From positions 12,741,560 to 12,805,559 of the forward strand of contig NC_069135.1 of NCBI RefSeq assembly GCF_026914265.1: 64,000 nucleotides of DNA. Reading direction: 5' to 3'. Below are positions 22,395 to 33,005 of the stretch, in pieces. Origin of the DNA: Mya arenaria. Lineage: Eukaryota > Mollusca > Bivalvia > Myida > Myidae. Below the pieces are notes generated by a model. It was not told the DNA's origin. It saw nothing but the letters and a program-made list of their open reading frames with translations, and made no database searches. Positions within the stretch are counted from its first letter, which is position 1; every line of letters begins with the position of its first letter. A program made the translations under genes and the position numbers.

Positions 22395-25306
22395 GATCAA
22401 TCAGACTTATGTCGATTTCACGAACTTCGTACAGTAGCCGACATCCAAGTTGCTGGAAAATACACGTTATCGTAATATCGTTGGATATTGAAAAACCTGA
22501 TTGGCAAACAAATTCGCGAAGCATATGTGACACGACATATAGTCTGGGATATCAGCGTTCTCAACCCTTTCGTGGAATCATGCATGCCACACAGCGTGAA
22601 AACCAGTGTGTGAGCCTGAACACAGCGGTGGAAACCAGTGTGTGAACCTGAACACAGCGGTGGAAACCAGTGTGTGAGCCTAAACACAGCGGTGGAAACC
22701 AGTGTGTGAACCTGAACACAGCGGTGGAAACCAGTGTGTGAACCTGAACACAGCGGTGGAAACCAGTGTGTGAGCCTGAACACAGCGGTGGAAACCAGTG
22801 TGTGAGCCTGAACACAGCGGTGGAAACCAGTGTGTGAACCTGAACACAGCGGTGGAAACCAGTGTGTGAACCTGATCACAGCGGTGGAAACCAGTGTGTG
22901 AACCTGAACACAGCGGTGGAAACCAGTGTGTGAGCCTGAACACAGCGTGGAAACCAGTGTGTGAACCTGAACACAGCGTGAAAACCAGTGTGTGAACCTG
23001 AACACAGCGGTGGAAACCAGTGTGTGAACCTGAACACAGCGTGAAACCAGTGTGTGAACCTGAACACAGCGGTGGAAACCAGTGTGTGAGCCTGAACACA
23101 GCGTGGAAACCAGTGTGTGAACCTGAACACAGCGGTGGAAACCAGTGTGTGAACCTGAACACAGCGGTGAAAACCAGTGTGTGAGCCTGAACACAGCGGT
23201 GGAAACCAGTGTGTGAGCCTGAACACAGCGGTGGAAACCAGTGTGTGAGCCTGAACACAGCGGTGGAAACCAGTGTGTGAACCTGAACACAGCGGTGGAA
23301 ACCAGTGTGTGAACCTGAACACAGCGTGGAAACCATAGTGTGAGCCTGGACACAGCGGTGGAAACCAGTGTGTGAACCTGAACACAGCGTGGAAACCAGT
23401 GTGTGAACCTGGACACAGCGGTGGAAACCAGTGTGTGAGCCTGAACACAGCGCGGAAACCAGTGTGTGAACCTGAACACAGCGGTGGAAACCAGTGTGTG
23501 AGCCTGAACACAGCGGTGGAAACCAGTGTGTGAACCTGAACACAGCGGTGGAAACCAGTGTGTGAGCCTGAACACAGCGGTGGAAACCAGTGTGTGAACC
23601 TGAACACAGCGGTGGAAACCAGTGTGTGAGCCTGAACACAGCGGTGGAAACCAGTGTGTGAGCCTAAACACAGCGGTGGAAACCAGTGTGTGAGCCTGAA
23701 CACAGCGGTGGAAACCAGTGTGTGAACCTGAACACAGCGGTGGAAACCAGTGTGTGAGCCTGAACACAGCGGTGGAAACCAGTGTGTGAGCCTAAACACA
23801 GCGGTGGAAACCATTGTGTGAGCCTAAACACAGCGGTGGAAACCAGTGTGTGAACCTGAACACAGCGGTGGAAACCAGTGTGTGAGCCTGAACACAGCGG
23901 TGGAAACCAGTGTGTGAACCTGAACACAGCGGTGGAAACCAGTGTGTGAGCCTGAACACAGCGGTGGAAACCAGTGTGTGAGCCTGAACACAGCGGTGGA
24001 AACCAGTGTGTGAGCCTGAACACAGCGGTGGAAACCAGTGTGTGAGCCTGAACACAGCGGTGGAAACCAGTGTGTGAGCCTAAACACAGCGGTGGAAACC
24101 AGTGTGTGAGCCTGAACACAGCGGTGGAAACCAGTGTGTGAGCCTGAACACAGCGGTGGAAACCAGTGTGTGAGCCTGAACACAGCGGTGGAAACCAGTG
24201 TGTGAGCCTAAACACAGCGGTGGAAACCAGTGTGTGAGCCTAAACACAGCGGTGGAAACCAGTGTGTGAGCCTAAACACAGCGGTGGAAACCAGTGTGTG
24301 AGCCTAAACACAGCGGTGGAAACCAGTGTGTGAGCCTGAACACAGCGGTGGAAACCAGTGTGTGAGCCTGAACACAGCGGTGGAAACCAGTGTGTGAGCC
24401 TGAACACAGCGGTGGAAACCAGTGTGTGAACCTGAACACAGCGGTGGAAACCAGTGTGTGAACCTGAACACAGCGGTGGAAACCAGTGTGTGAGCCTGAA
24501 CACAGCGTCGGAAACCAGTGTGTGAGCCTGAACACAGCGTCGGAAACCAGTGTGTGAGCCTGAACACAGCGTCGGAAACCAGTGTGTGAGCCTGAACACA
24601 GCGGTGGAAACCAGTGTGTGAGCCTGAACACAGCGTCGGAAACCAGTGTGTGAGCCTGAACACAGCGGTGGAAACCAGTGTGTGAGCCTGAACACAGCGG
24701 TGGAAACCAGTGTGTGAGCCTGAACACAGCGGTGGAAACCAGTGTGTGAGCCTGAACACAGCGGTGGAAACCAGTGTGTGAGCCTGAACACAGCGGTGGA
24801 AACCAGTGTGTGAGCCTGAACACAGCGTTGGAAACCAGTGTGTGAGCCTGAACACAGCGGTGGAAACCAGTGTGTGAGCCTGAACACAGCGGTGGAAACC
24901 AGTGTGTGAGCCTGAACACAGCGTTGGAAACCAGTGTGTGAACCTGAACACAGCGGTGGAAACCAGTGTGTGAGCCTGAACACAGCGGTGGAAACCAGTG
25001 TGTGAGCCTGAACACAGCGGTGGAAACCAGTGTGTGAACCTGAACACAGCGGTGGAAACCAGTGTGTGAACCTGAACACAGCGTGGAAACCAGTGTGTGA
25101 ACCTGAACACAGCGGTGGAAATGTACACCATTAACGCTGCAATACGTTGTAATAGGGTTGGGTCGTTGCTGGAGGGGAAGATGGCCGACTTTATTGTAAT
25201 AGATGGAGACATCTTCCACATACACCCGTCAAACATATGTGGAGCTAAGGGGTTAATAACCTTTGTCAAAGGAAAGGTAGTAAAAAAGTTTAAATTGTTT
25301 AAATAA
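22395..25306 (+). pseudogene. YtcJ-like amidohydrolase pseudogene (copy A), split by a minisatellite
   Basis: Left part, 22395-22595, shows the end of the metal-dependent hydrolase barrel in more than one frame (DQSDLCRFHELRTVADIQVAG; then FRGIMHATQ). Right part, 25115-25306, reads YTINAAIRC, then VGSLLEGKMADFIVIDGD, then LITFVKGKVVKK and a stop. This is the standard C-terminus of amidohydrolase family 3 (YtcJ type: INAA, IGSLE.GK.ADFVVL, V.G..V). The 32-bp array at 22596-25114 lies exactly between, inside what was coding sequence. Frames disagree between the parts, and the N-terminal metal-binding half is absent, so it cannot make an enzyme. Confidence 0.8.
22596..25114 (+). repeat. 32-bp minisatellite, about 79 units
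   Basis: The unit is about 32 bp: GAAACCAGTGTGTGAGCC then TGAACACAGCGGTG. Variants cluster: GAACC for GAGCC, TAAACAC for TGAACAC, GCGTCGG at 24507-24630, GCGTTGG at about 24827 and 24923, and units shortened by 1-2 bp (GCGTGG, GCGTGAAAA) mainly between 22945 and 23450 and at the ends. There are no spacers, so it is not a CRISPR. The unit has no stop in the minus frames, and 32 is not a multiple of 3, so long minus-strand frames with a 32-residue period appear. These are by-products. Confidence 0.97.
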
Positions 25307-25732
25307 CATCAATAATCGCAATAAGAGCTTATTTTAAGTCTGATTTAGTAACATCGAACGCCATGTTGCCTCACATTGAACACTTGGACAAAGCAAATAT
25401 AGATTAATACATGAAGTATTCGTGACTTTACCCACATGATTAAGTTACTAACAAATGAAAATATCGAGCACGGATATAGGCAATCAAAATAGATTTTGAC
25501 AGTATAACGATAACGAAGATTAGAAACATGATACGTATACAAAACGTTTTTAGTTATCAAAGGTATGATGTACTTTTTGTAATTGGATTTTTCAAAATGG
25601 GGCGTACGTGTAATGTATTGATCCCAAAAGCAATAAATCAAACATGTACGAAAAAGTTAGATGCAAAATTCGTATATTTTATTGCAATTCCATGTGCGGT
25701 TATTGATACTATTCAGCTGTAGTAAGCTGAGA

Positions 25733-26668
25733 ATGTGCGATTCTATTGACATAAGTGAGTGGATTTACAAATACAGAAGTAACATTGTACGATTCCTGGT
25801 GTCGCTAAGGGATGTCGGGAAAGAAACGTGTTACGAAATCCAAGATATTCTTGACCCAAACCGAACTAGGGACAAGAAAAGGCAGCACCTCGCTGTGGCA
25901 TTGGTTTGTTCGAGAGAAATTGAAAACGAGAATCATTCCATTCTAGAAGAATTCACTAAGTATCTTCATTCGGGTGTCTTTCACATTGGTCACGATAGAT
26001 TGGTACAAAAGGACAGAATGGCTGTCGTCATGAACAGTACGAGAAGATTCCATTTTACCCATGGTGAATGTCGCATCTTTGACCCTCAAAGACATTTCCT
26101 TTATGAAATCATTGACGAAGGACATAGAAAAGCTGGTATAAACGAGTCTGTCAAACGGTCCAGTAAAACCATCTACGTGAACGATTCTGCTAAGGGGACA
26201 TTAGGACAAATGCATGCAAGTCTTAAAAAGACACACACGGCCCAAGACGGCTGTATACACCTTTATGTTTTATTTTCACACTATGTGCCATGTGACATTG
26301 ACTTCCACGAGTGTTCTTCCATACTTGACAAGTTTGTAAGTTCTGATAAACAAAATCTTATTATCGGATATGAGGCTGCTTTTGAATTTACAAACGAGAA
26401 ACGTTCTCTCGAAATTCTTGATCAAAACGAAAACATTTTCATTGTCAAGCCAAAAGCAATATTCAAAGAAATTCGTTCACAGATGGAAACTTTCTTCCAT
26501 TGCGCGAACCAAACTACATACAGAGAAGACGAGAAAAACAAAGAATATTTCAAGTCGAATGGTCTCATTAGTAAACGAAATAAATTATTTACGCAACCCG
26601 AAGCTAAAGTTGTTTCGAGGCGGAAGCGACATACGTTAAAGAGGAACTATTTTTATGATACAGTGTAA
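25733..26668 (+). CDS. Intronless 311-residue protein of unknown family, deaminase-like motifs (copy A)
   Basis: Open from ATG 25733 to TAA 26666-26668 without introns. An in-frame extension to 25661 has no support in copy B, so this start is preferred. Features by residue: HGE at 110-112 in RRFHFTHGECRIFD; a predicted beta strand then PC at 186-187 in HLYVLFSHYVPC; Cys194; basic tail SRRKRHTLKR. Zinc-dependent deaminases (AID/APOBEC/CDA fold) use H-x-E followed by P-C-x(n)-C; here the last spacing is six and the loop between motifs is long (about 73 residues). No signal peptide or membrane segment. It follows the dead amidohydrolase by about 430 bp on the same strand. The function is unproven; the fold proposal is inference from motifs only. 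Confidence 0.6.
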   Translation: MCDSIDISEWIYKYRSNIVRFLVSLRDVGKETCYEIQDILDPNRTRDKKRQHLAVALVCSREIENENHSILEEFTKYLHSGVFHIGHDRLVQKDRMAVVMNSTRRFHFTHGECRIFDPQRHFLYEIIDEGHRKAGINESVKRSSKTIYVNDSAKGTLGQMHASLKKTHTAQDGCIHLYVLFSHYVPCDIDFHECSSILDKFVSSDKQNLIIGYEAAFEFTNEKRSLEILDQNENIFIVKPKAIFKEIRSQMETFFHCANQTTYREDEKNKEYFKSNGLISKRNKLFTQPEAKVVSRRKRHTLKRNYFYDTV

Positions 26669-26751
26669 TAGTCTTACGCATACGCCCTGTTCTGCAAACG
26701 TTGACGTCAATAGCCGTGATATCGAGAATGTTTGTTTACAGTTGAAACTAA

Positions 26752-27086
26752 CATTCGGAACTCCTCGGCCATTTTATCGAAATCAACCTCGGATGTATTT
26801 GGATGGTTTACACACTCAAAAAGTGGTACGTTTAAGTCCGCTGCAAGTAGATCGCGTAGTAATTTTATTTAGCAGTTAAACTTTGTGACTTAACTCTTGG
26901 GATTGTTCATTATGTTTGCTATAATACAATTCAATGACAATAAATTTAAACTTAGATCAATAAGTACAACTCTAAAACACTACATTTAACTAATGATATA
27001 ATTCAAAATTTTACGAACTACTTCAACAGATGTACCGGCATACATCCGAGGTTGTTTTCGATAAAATGGCCGAGGAGTTCCGAATG
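26752..27086. mobile_element. Mutator-like MITE, 335 bp, 10-bp target duplication
   Basis: The terminal inverted repeats are about 50 bp (from outside CATTCGGAACTCCTCGGCCA, continuing through TTTTATCGAAA). Flanks 26742-26751 and 27087-27096 are both TTGAAACTAA. Copy B at about 32775-32790 has the same flanking sequence without the insert, a true empty site. Long inverted repeats plus a 9-10-bp duplication fit the Mutator superfamily. No ORF. Confidence 0.85.
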
Positions 27087-27096
27087 TTGAAACTAA

Positions 27097-27645
27097 TACA
27101 CGCATCATTTATATCGGCTTTTGTTCCAACAAAATTTTATTTCGTACGTTAAATGTGATTGTTATCTTCATGCGAACATAAACTATGCATACTGTCTACT
27201 ATGTATGGTGTGAATCCTTTGCCATAAATCGAACCGTGTGGTGTATACTTATCAGACTAGAGGTAAATGTGAAAGCAAAAGTAAGGTTGTACCAGAGATG
27301 TTGCGTTCAGATTTACAACTGAAGGCTTTCAAAAAACATTATCCAGTATCCAGTGGCTGGGATAAAAATAGAACAATGTTACCATAATGTTAAAGAACGT
27401 TCTACAACGGTATCTAGAAGCACCTTAATATGCAGTGCAGTTAAAGGCATAGTTTAAGCCTTCTATAAGTGACCCATCCCTCCTCCCCCAAAACAACACG
27501 AAAATAACAAAACAAAACAAAAAATGTGTACAGTACACAACCTCTGTTTACTGATCTTAATATTCTTGTCTTGATTCCTCTTATCAGATCTTTGACCTGA
27601 GTTGAGGTAAATACGGTGGCATGGAGGTGTGATACGTTTTTTATC
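27097..27645 (+). other. Tail of duplication copy A
   Basis: 27100-27210 matches 37855-37985 of copy D (TCGGCTTTTGTT and ATGTTAAATGTGA-like blocks). The rest shows nothing recognisable. Confidence 0.5.
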
Positions 27646-27647
27646 TG

Positions 27648-27795
27648 GTTAAAGCGACTTACGTTTCTCGTCAAAACGACTATGAAACTCGTTAACGACA
27701 TACTAACTCGTTTTAACGACTTTCGTATCTCAGTGAAACGACTTAATATCTCATTAAGGGATGTCTTGTGTATCTCGATAAACGACATACTATTT
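27648..27795. repeat. Degenerate ~21-28-bp repeats with CGTTNAACGAC motif
   Basis: Around six imperfect units alternate TCTCGTTAA-like and AACGACTTA-like words, for example GACTATGAAACTCGTTAACG and ATCTCGATAAACGACATAC. The core word is nearly self-complementary. Confidence 0.6.
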
Positions 27796-27849
27796 GCCAA
27801 TCAGAATAGCCTAATACATGTATCTACATAACTATCGATGAAGATCATC

Positions 27850-29230
27850 CCTGGTCTCAGCAAAGTTTACAATGTAGCGAGTTCGAGTAATTTTATTACG
27901 TGGTTCGGACTGGCAAATGTTGGGAGGTTTTTCGCATATGGACAAACATTTCCCGCCTTAAAGCGGAGAGTTCTTCCCATATTTAGTTGTTCTTACTGAT
28001 GGCATTTCTATACAGTTTTCATATCTGATATTAAAATTACATGTCTGAAAAGCTACAAGGTTTTGAGCATATTCTGGTGAGATACCGTACAGACATTTGT
28101 AAGTTTCAATAGCGATGCATCTATCTGCTAAAATGTAATGTTGGCTATTGAACTCTTTGAAGAGATTTTCATAAGTTGAGGTGTAATCATTGAAAACAAT
28201 GTATCGGATCTTTTCTATTCTTTTCTGTGTTGGTCTTGCTACAAGAATGCCAAATAACAGAACAGTAAAAGTTTAAAGATAATAAGCTTAGTATTGATTG
28301 TCAAAAATATGCTTAGTCTTTGAAGGATATTCATTTGCTTAGATGCTTTTGTACACATTTTAAAAATCTGGGCATCAAAATAGGATTATATATCTACTTC
28401 ATCGCCTAAAACGCGATTTTGTTCTTCACAAACGATAATGTGATCAAGTATATTGAGTTGCTCTTTCAAACGAACATGGTGCCAATTGAAACTGCTTGAA
28501 ATTTATCCGGGTTAGCCTGCATTCGTTTGGGAGTGGTCTTAACAATTTCATGATTGATTTCTATCACAGATAGAAAGAGCATTGTCATTTTCATTATTAT
28601 ACAAAGCTGCCTTATTAATTAAGTAGAAGATGTCATTGAGAAAGGAGTTGAAGACTATAGCCCAAAATATATTGATCCTTGTCTTTCAAGATAAAGTCCC
28701 ACACCTTGGTAATTTGACCAAGTTTGACCCATTGTTTTGTGTGTGTAAGGATGTTATTAGTTTACATGCTGGGACTGAGAGATCATATGCGTGAAGCTTG
28801 TCAAAGACGAGATCATGGGGCAGGCAGTCGATGGCTTTTGAGAGGTCCATTAGAACTGCACCCACATATTGGTTCTCATCAAGGACATTTCCCAGTCTTC
28901 CACCTGCCTTATTCAGCAGCCTTACGGGTAGTTTGACATTTAAACGTTGTTCTTAAAGCTTTCAGGAAAGGATAATTTTTACTATCACAGTGACTAATCA
29001 GTTGCTCTCTTTTGACATTGATGGTAAAAACTGACTGATATATAGTTATTTTCTATAAAGGGGTGTGGTCTTTTTAATGCTATTAGTGTACATGCTTTCT
29101 TGAAAATAGGGTTAACTTGTGCTTAAGACTATTTTGAAATGATCCTTAATTGGCTTATGATTTCATGTTTCGGATGGGACGTTTAAAGTATCTTTGCCAC
29201 CAATATTCATAACGAGTGAATTAATGTGGC
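27850..29230 (-). mobile_element. LINE fragment, reverse transcriptase C-terminal half
   Basis: On the minus strand, in order: LKxAxVNPIFKK-like entry (about 29100), NQYVGAVLMDLSKAIDCLPH (28800s), FLNDIFYLINKAALYN-like (about 28600, catalytic ADD region decayed), MQANPDKFQAVSIG (about 28500), then the end domain with RIEKIRYIVFNDYTSTYENL and GISPEYAQNLV (28050-28200). This is the usual order in CR1/Jockey-group LINEs. It is truncated at its 5' end and has several stops and frame changes; a dead copy. Confidence 0.85.
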
Positions 29231-29419
29231 ACTAACTTTTGATCCGAAACCCAATTTCCTATGTTGTGTATGAGTATTATTGGGTTATCAGATGTATTTG
29301 TAGGTAAAAAAATAAAAATAATTGTTTACTGATAATTTTCTTGATTAACGCGAAAATATTACCATCAAAATCTTAATTTCAAGAAAAAATAAAGAAAGAA
29401 AAAAGAAAATATTTATGTA

Positions 29420-29911
29420 AGGCTTGATTAATATTTTTCGTGCGTACATAGAGTAAGTACTCTCGTTCGCGATTTTGCATATTATACAAGAAGCCCTAGC
29501 GCGATTCCTGGATTCATAACATCGCGGGTCACGTGAGCGTTCATACTATATGAACACAGGGAAAATAAGAACCAGTCCTTAAATAAGTATATTTAATAAC
29601 TTAAGGTTTAAACATTAATTATTGGCAACACAAAATTATAGAACTATTAAAAGCAAACCTTCTGTTAACCATTAAAAAAATTAAATAACTGTTAATGGTG
29701 AACGCAATGAAATACTACTAAAATTGCTGGTAATATGGTACAGATATTGCCATGTCACCCTCTCCAGAGCTTGAAAACTTGACTATCAATGCCTTGTCTG
29801 ATGTCAGCTGTCAAAACACGGTATAACATCAGTTTGTGATGACCATTGCTACTGGAAAAGTAATCACCACAAGATATGGATGAATGCTCAGGAAGACGGA
29901 AAACTAAATGT
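29420..29911 (+). other. Leader part of duplication copy B
   Basis: Matches 33590-34040 of copy C almost word for word (GTAAGTACTCTCGTTCGCGA, ACATCGCGGGTCACGTGAGC). It stops abruptly at 29911, where the DCPS-derived segment begins. Confidence 0.75.
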
Positions 29912-30800
29912 CAGAGCAATCAAAGTATCCTGCATCTTTAAACTTCATGTACAAGTCTTCTTGCTCTCTTACGAGGAACGTCAGCGTCTTTTTCTTGTAG
30001 AAGTCGCCATACAACTGTATATTGTTAATTACATCAGCCAGAAGATGAGCCCTATCAGCTCCGAACCCCGGTGCTTCGAACTTAACATTGGTGAAATGCA
30101 CATGAAAATGGTAGTATGACGGCTGGTAATGGATGTAAACATTCAGTTTGCTGGCTGGAATGTCATAGGTGTCCTGAATAGCTTTCTGGAAAGTACATAT
30201 TTCAAGTATAGTTATTCTTTGTGTACAGTCACAATAACATTCATTTTACACGCAGAATATTTGCCACATACATTAAGAAATAAGTTCTTTTTTCAACAAG
30301 AGCAAACTAAGAAGCTGCCAACAGTGATACCAATGCTATGATGAAATAATAAAATTAATAGAATATATGGATCAAGAAATTTGAAACAACCCACCAGCCC
30401 TTTCATGAGTATATTTTGCAGCAGCGGAAGGCTCCCTGTGTCCAGGTCTCGCAAAGACTTGATGTCATGTTTGTGGACAATTGCTACCAGGTACAGAGCA
30501 CTTGTGTCTGTTGGGTCCCAATTCATGTCTGGCAGCAGGATGAACCCTGTGTCAGGGTCTGTGTCCTCATACACAATACGATCAGCCTCCTTCTTCTTCT
30601 CCAGTATGTTGTACACCCACTGAGGAAATAATTGTAATATGTTTTTGATTATTATCAATTCTTTGTTTTAGGGCTTTTGAACTCTACTAAAAAGTTTTAG
30701 AACTACTCTGGTTTCAAATGTATTTTTATATTTAAAAGCATGCAAAAAGACATTATTTGTTCTGAAATATGATATGTATGAAACTGCACTGGAATGAAAT
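29912..30800 (-). pseudogene. Truncated DCPS duplicate (exons 3 and 4 only)
   Basis: Matches 18012-18903 with about a dozen differences by eye, including the intron and both exon borders. Exon 3 is at 30619-30395, exon 4 from 30182 down to 29912. Exons 1-2 are absent. The last residues of exon 4 are replaced at the junction by an accidental stop after DCSDI. Exon 3 carries a few replacements (Lys to Asn, Arg to Pro, Asn to Asp, Lys to Met). The HIT triad is still encoded. Without the N-terminal domain and a promoter it is unlikely to function. Confidence 0.93.
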
Positions 30801-31002
30801 CCAATGTCTGTTGTCTTCGACAGTTGTCAAAATACGATTTAACATCAGTTTGTGATGTCCATTGCTTATGAAAAAGTAATCACCACAAAGTATGGGTGAA
30901 AGCCTCAGAAAGACGGCACTTAATGTGCGCGGCAATTTAGGCCTTTCCACATCTCAATGACAAGTTGCAGACATCGAAAATAAAAAGACTTTTTAGGTAG
31001 AT

Positions 31003-31427
31003 CAATCAGACTTATGTCGATTTCACGAACTTCGTACAGTAGCCGACTTCCAAGTTGCTGGAAAGTACACGTAATCGAAATATCGTTGGATATTGAAAAA
31101 CCTGATTGGCAAACAAATTCGCGAAGCATATGTGACACGACATATAGTCTGGGATATCAGCGTTCTCAACCCTTTCGTGGAATCATGCATGCCACACAGC
31201 GTGGAAGCCAGTGTGTGAACCTGAACACAACGGTGGAAATGTAAACTAGTAACGCTGCAATACGTTGCAATAGGGTTGGGTCGTTGCTGGAGGGGAAGAT
31301 GGCCGACTTTATTGTAATAGATCGAGACATCTTCCACATACACCCGTCAAACATATGTGGAGCTAAGGGGTTAATAACCTTTGTCAAAGGAAAGGTAGTA
31401 AAAAAGTTTAAATTGTTTAAATAACAT
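31003..31427 (+). pseudogene. YtcJ-like amidohydrolase pseudogene (copy B)
   Basis: Same segment as copy A but without the array: DQSDLCRF at the left, FRGIMHATQRGSQCVNLNT in the middle, then a stop shortly after (VEM then TAA), then NAAIRC, GSLLEGKMADFIVIDRD and LITFVKGKVVKK. It holds one 32-bp unit flanked by GTGGAA at 31201-31206 and 31233-31238, the apparent seed of the copy A array. Dead. Confidence 0.8.
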
Positions 31428-31784
31428 CAATAATCGCAATTGGACAAAGCAAATATAGATTAATACATGAACTATTTCTAACATAGTATTCGAACATGCA
31501 TGCATTCGTGACTTTACCCACATGATTAAGTTACTAACAAATTAAAATATCGACCACCGATATAAGCAATTAAAATAGATTTTACAATGACATTATAACG
31601 ATAACGAAGAATAGAAACATGATACGTCTACAAAACGTTTTAAGTTATCAAAGGTATGGTGTACCTTTTGTAATTGGATTACAAAATGGGGCGTACGTGT
31701 AATGTATTGATCCCAAAAGCAATAAATCAAACATGTACGAAAAATGTGCGGTTATTGATAATATTCAGCTGTAATTAGCTGACA

Positions 31785-32720
31785 ATGTGCGATTCTATTG
31801 ACATAAGTGAGTGGATTTACAAATACAGAAGTAACATTGTACGATTCCTGGTGTCGCTAAGGGATGTCGGGAAAGAAACGTGTTACGAAATCCAAGATAT
31901 TCTTGACCCAAACAGAACTAGGGACAAGAAAAGGCAGTATCTCGCTGTGGCATTGGTTTGTACGAGAGAAATTGAAAACGAAAATCATTCCATTCTAAAA
32001 GATTTCACTAAGTATCTTCATTCGGGTGTCTTTCACATTGGTCATGATAGATTGGTGCAAAAGGACAGAATGGCTGTCGTCATGAACAGAACGAGAAGAT
32101 TCCATTTTACCCATGGTGAATGTCGCATCTTTGATCCTCATAGACATTTCCTTTATGAAATCATTGACGAAGGACATAAAAAAGCTGGTATAAACGAGTC
32201 TCTCAAACGTGCCAGTAAAACCATCTACGTGAACGATTCTGCAAAAGGGACATTAGGACAAATGCATGCAAGTCTTAAAAAGACACACACAGCCCAAAAC
32301 GGCTGTAAACACCTGTATGTTTTATATTCACACTATGTGCCATGTGACATTGACTTCCACGAGTGTTCTTCCATACTTGACAAGTTTGTAAGTTCTGATA
32401 AACGAAATGTTATTATCGGATATGAGGCTGCTTTTCAATTTACAAACGAGAAACGTTCTCTCGAAATTCTTGATAAAAACGAAAACATTTTCATTGTCAA
32501 GTCAAAAGCAATATTCAAAGAAATCGATTCACAGATAGAAACTTTCTTCCAATGCACGAACCAAACTACATACAGAGAAGACGAGAAAAACAAAGAATAT
32601 TTCAAGTCGAATGGTCTCATTAGTAAACGAAATAAATTGTTTACGCAACCCGAAGCTAAAGTTCTTTCGAGGCGGAAGCGACATACGTTAAAGAGGAACT
32701 ACTTTTATGATACAGTTTAA
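31785..32720 (+). CDS. Intronless 311-residue protein of unknown family (copy B)
   Basis: Same length and stop position as the copy A ORF, with about 22 residue differences by hand count and roughly a dozen silent changes. Both HGE (110-112) and PC...C (186-187, 194) are kept, as is the basic tail. Keeping two full-length frames with no insertion or deletion, while the neighbouring amidohydrolase has decayed, argues for selection or very recent duplication. The amino-acid change is fairly high relative to silent change, so constraint may be loose or selection diversifying. Promoter unknown. See copy A for the deaminase-fold hypothesis. Confidence 0.6.
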   Translation: MCDSIDISEWIYKYRSNIVRFLVSLRDVGKETCYEIQDILDPNRTRDKKRQYLAVALVCTREIENENHSILKDFTKYLHSGVFHIGHDRLVQKDRMAVVMNRTRRFHFTHGECRIFDPHRHFLYEIIDEGHKKAGINESLKRASKTIYVNDSAKGTLGQMHASLKKTHTAQNGCKHLYVLYSHYVPCDIDFHECSSILDKFVSSDKRNVIIGYEAAFQFTNEKRSLEILDKNENIFIVKSKAIFKEIDSQIETFFQCTNQTTYREDEKNKEYFKSNGLISKRNKLFTQPEAKVLSRRKRHTLKRNYFYDTV

Positions 32721-32811
32721 TAGTCTTACGTATACGCCCTGTTCTGCAAACGTTGACGTGAACTGTTTGTTCACAGTTGGAACTAATACACGCATCATTT
32801 ATATCGGCTAT

Positions 32812-33005
32812 TAGTTTACATGCTTTCTTGAAAATAGGGTTAACTTGTGCTAGCTTAAAACTATTTTGAAATGATCCTTAATTGGCTTATGATTTCATTA
32901 GCCATGTTTCGGATGGGACGTTTAAAGTATCTTTGCCACCAATATTCATAACGAGTGAATTTATGTGCCACTAACTTTTGATCCGAAACCCAATTTCCTA
33001 TGTTG
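32812..33005 (-). mobile_element. Short LINE fragment
   Basis: Closely matches 29085-29260 (GAAAATAGGGTTAACTTGTG, TTGCCACCAATATTCATAAC), so it belongs to the same LINE family as 27850-29230. Only the start of the reverse transcriptase region is present. It marks the border between copies B and C. Confidence 0.75.

Noticed and set aside
22315-22533. 72-codon minus-strand frame conserved in copies A and B
   Set aside because: Conserved only because the duplicates are young. The plus strand carries the amidohydrolase similarity, and copy C breaks the minus frame.
22596-25114. CRISPR-like regular repeat
   Set aside because: Units abut directly without spacers, and the genome is eukaryotic.
22418-25269. 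Minus-strand open frames of up to 449 codons with repeated FRLTHWFPPLCSGSHTGFH
   Set aside because: They arise because the 32-bp unit has no stop on that strand and rotates through all three frames. All frames are equally open, so there is no coding preference.
30395-30619. Second active DCPS gene
   Set aside because: Only exons 3-4 are present, with no exons 1-2 or start in range.
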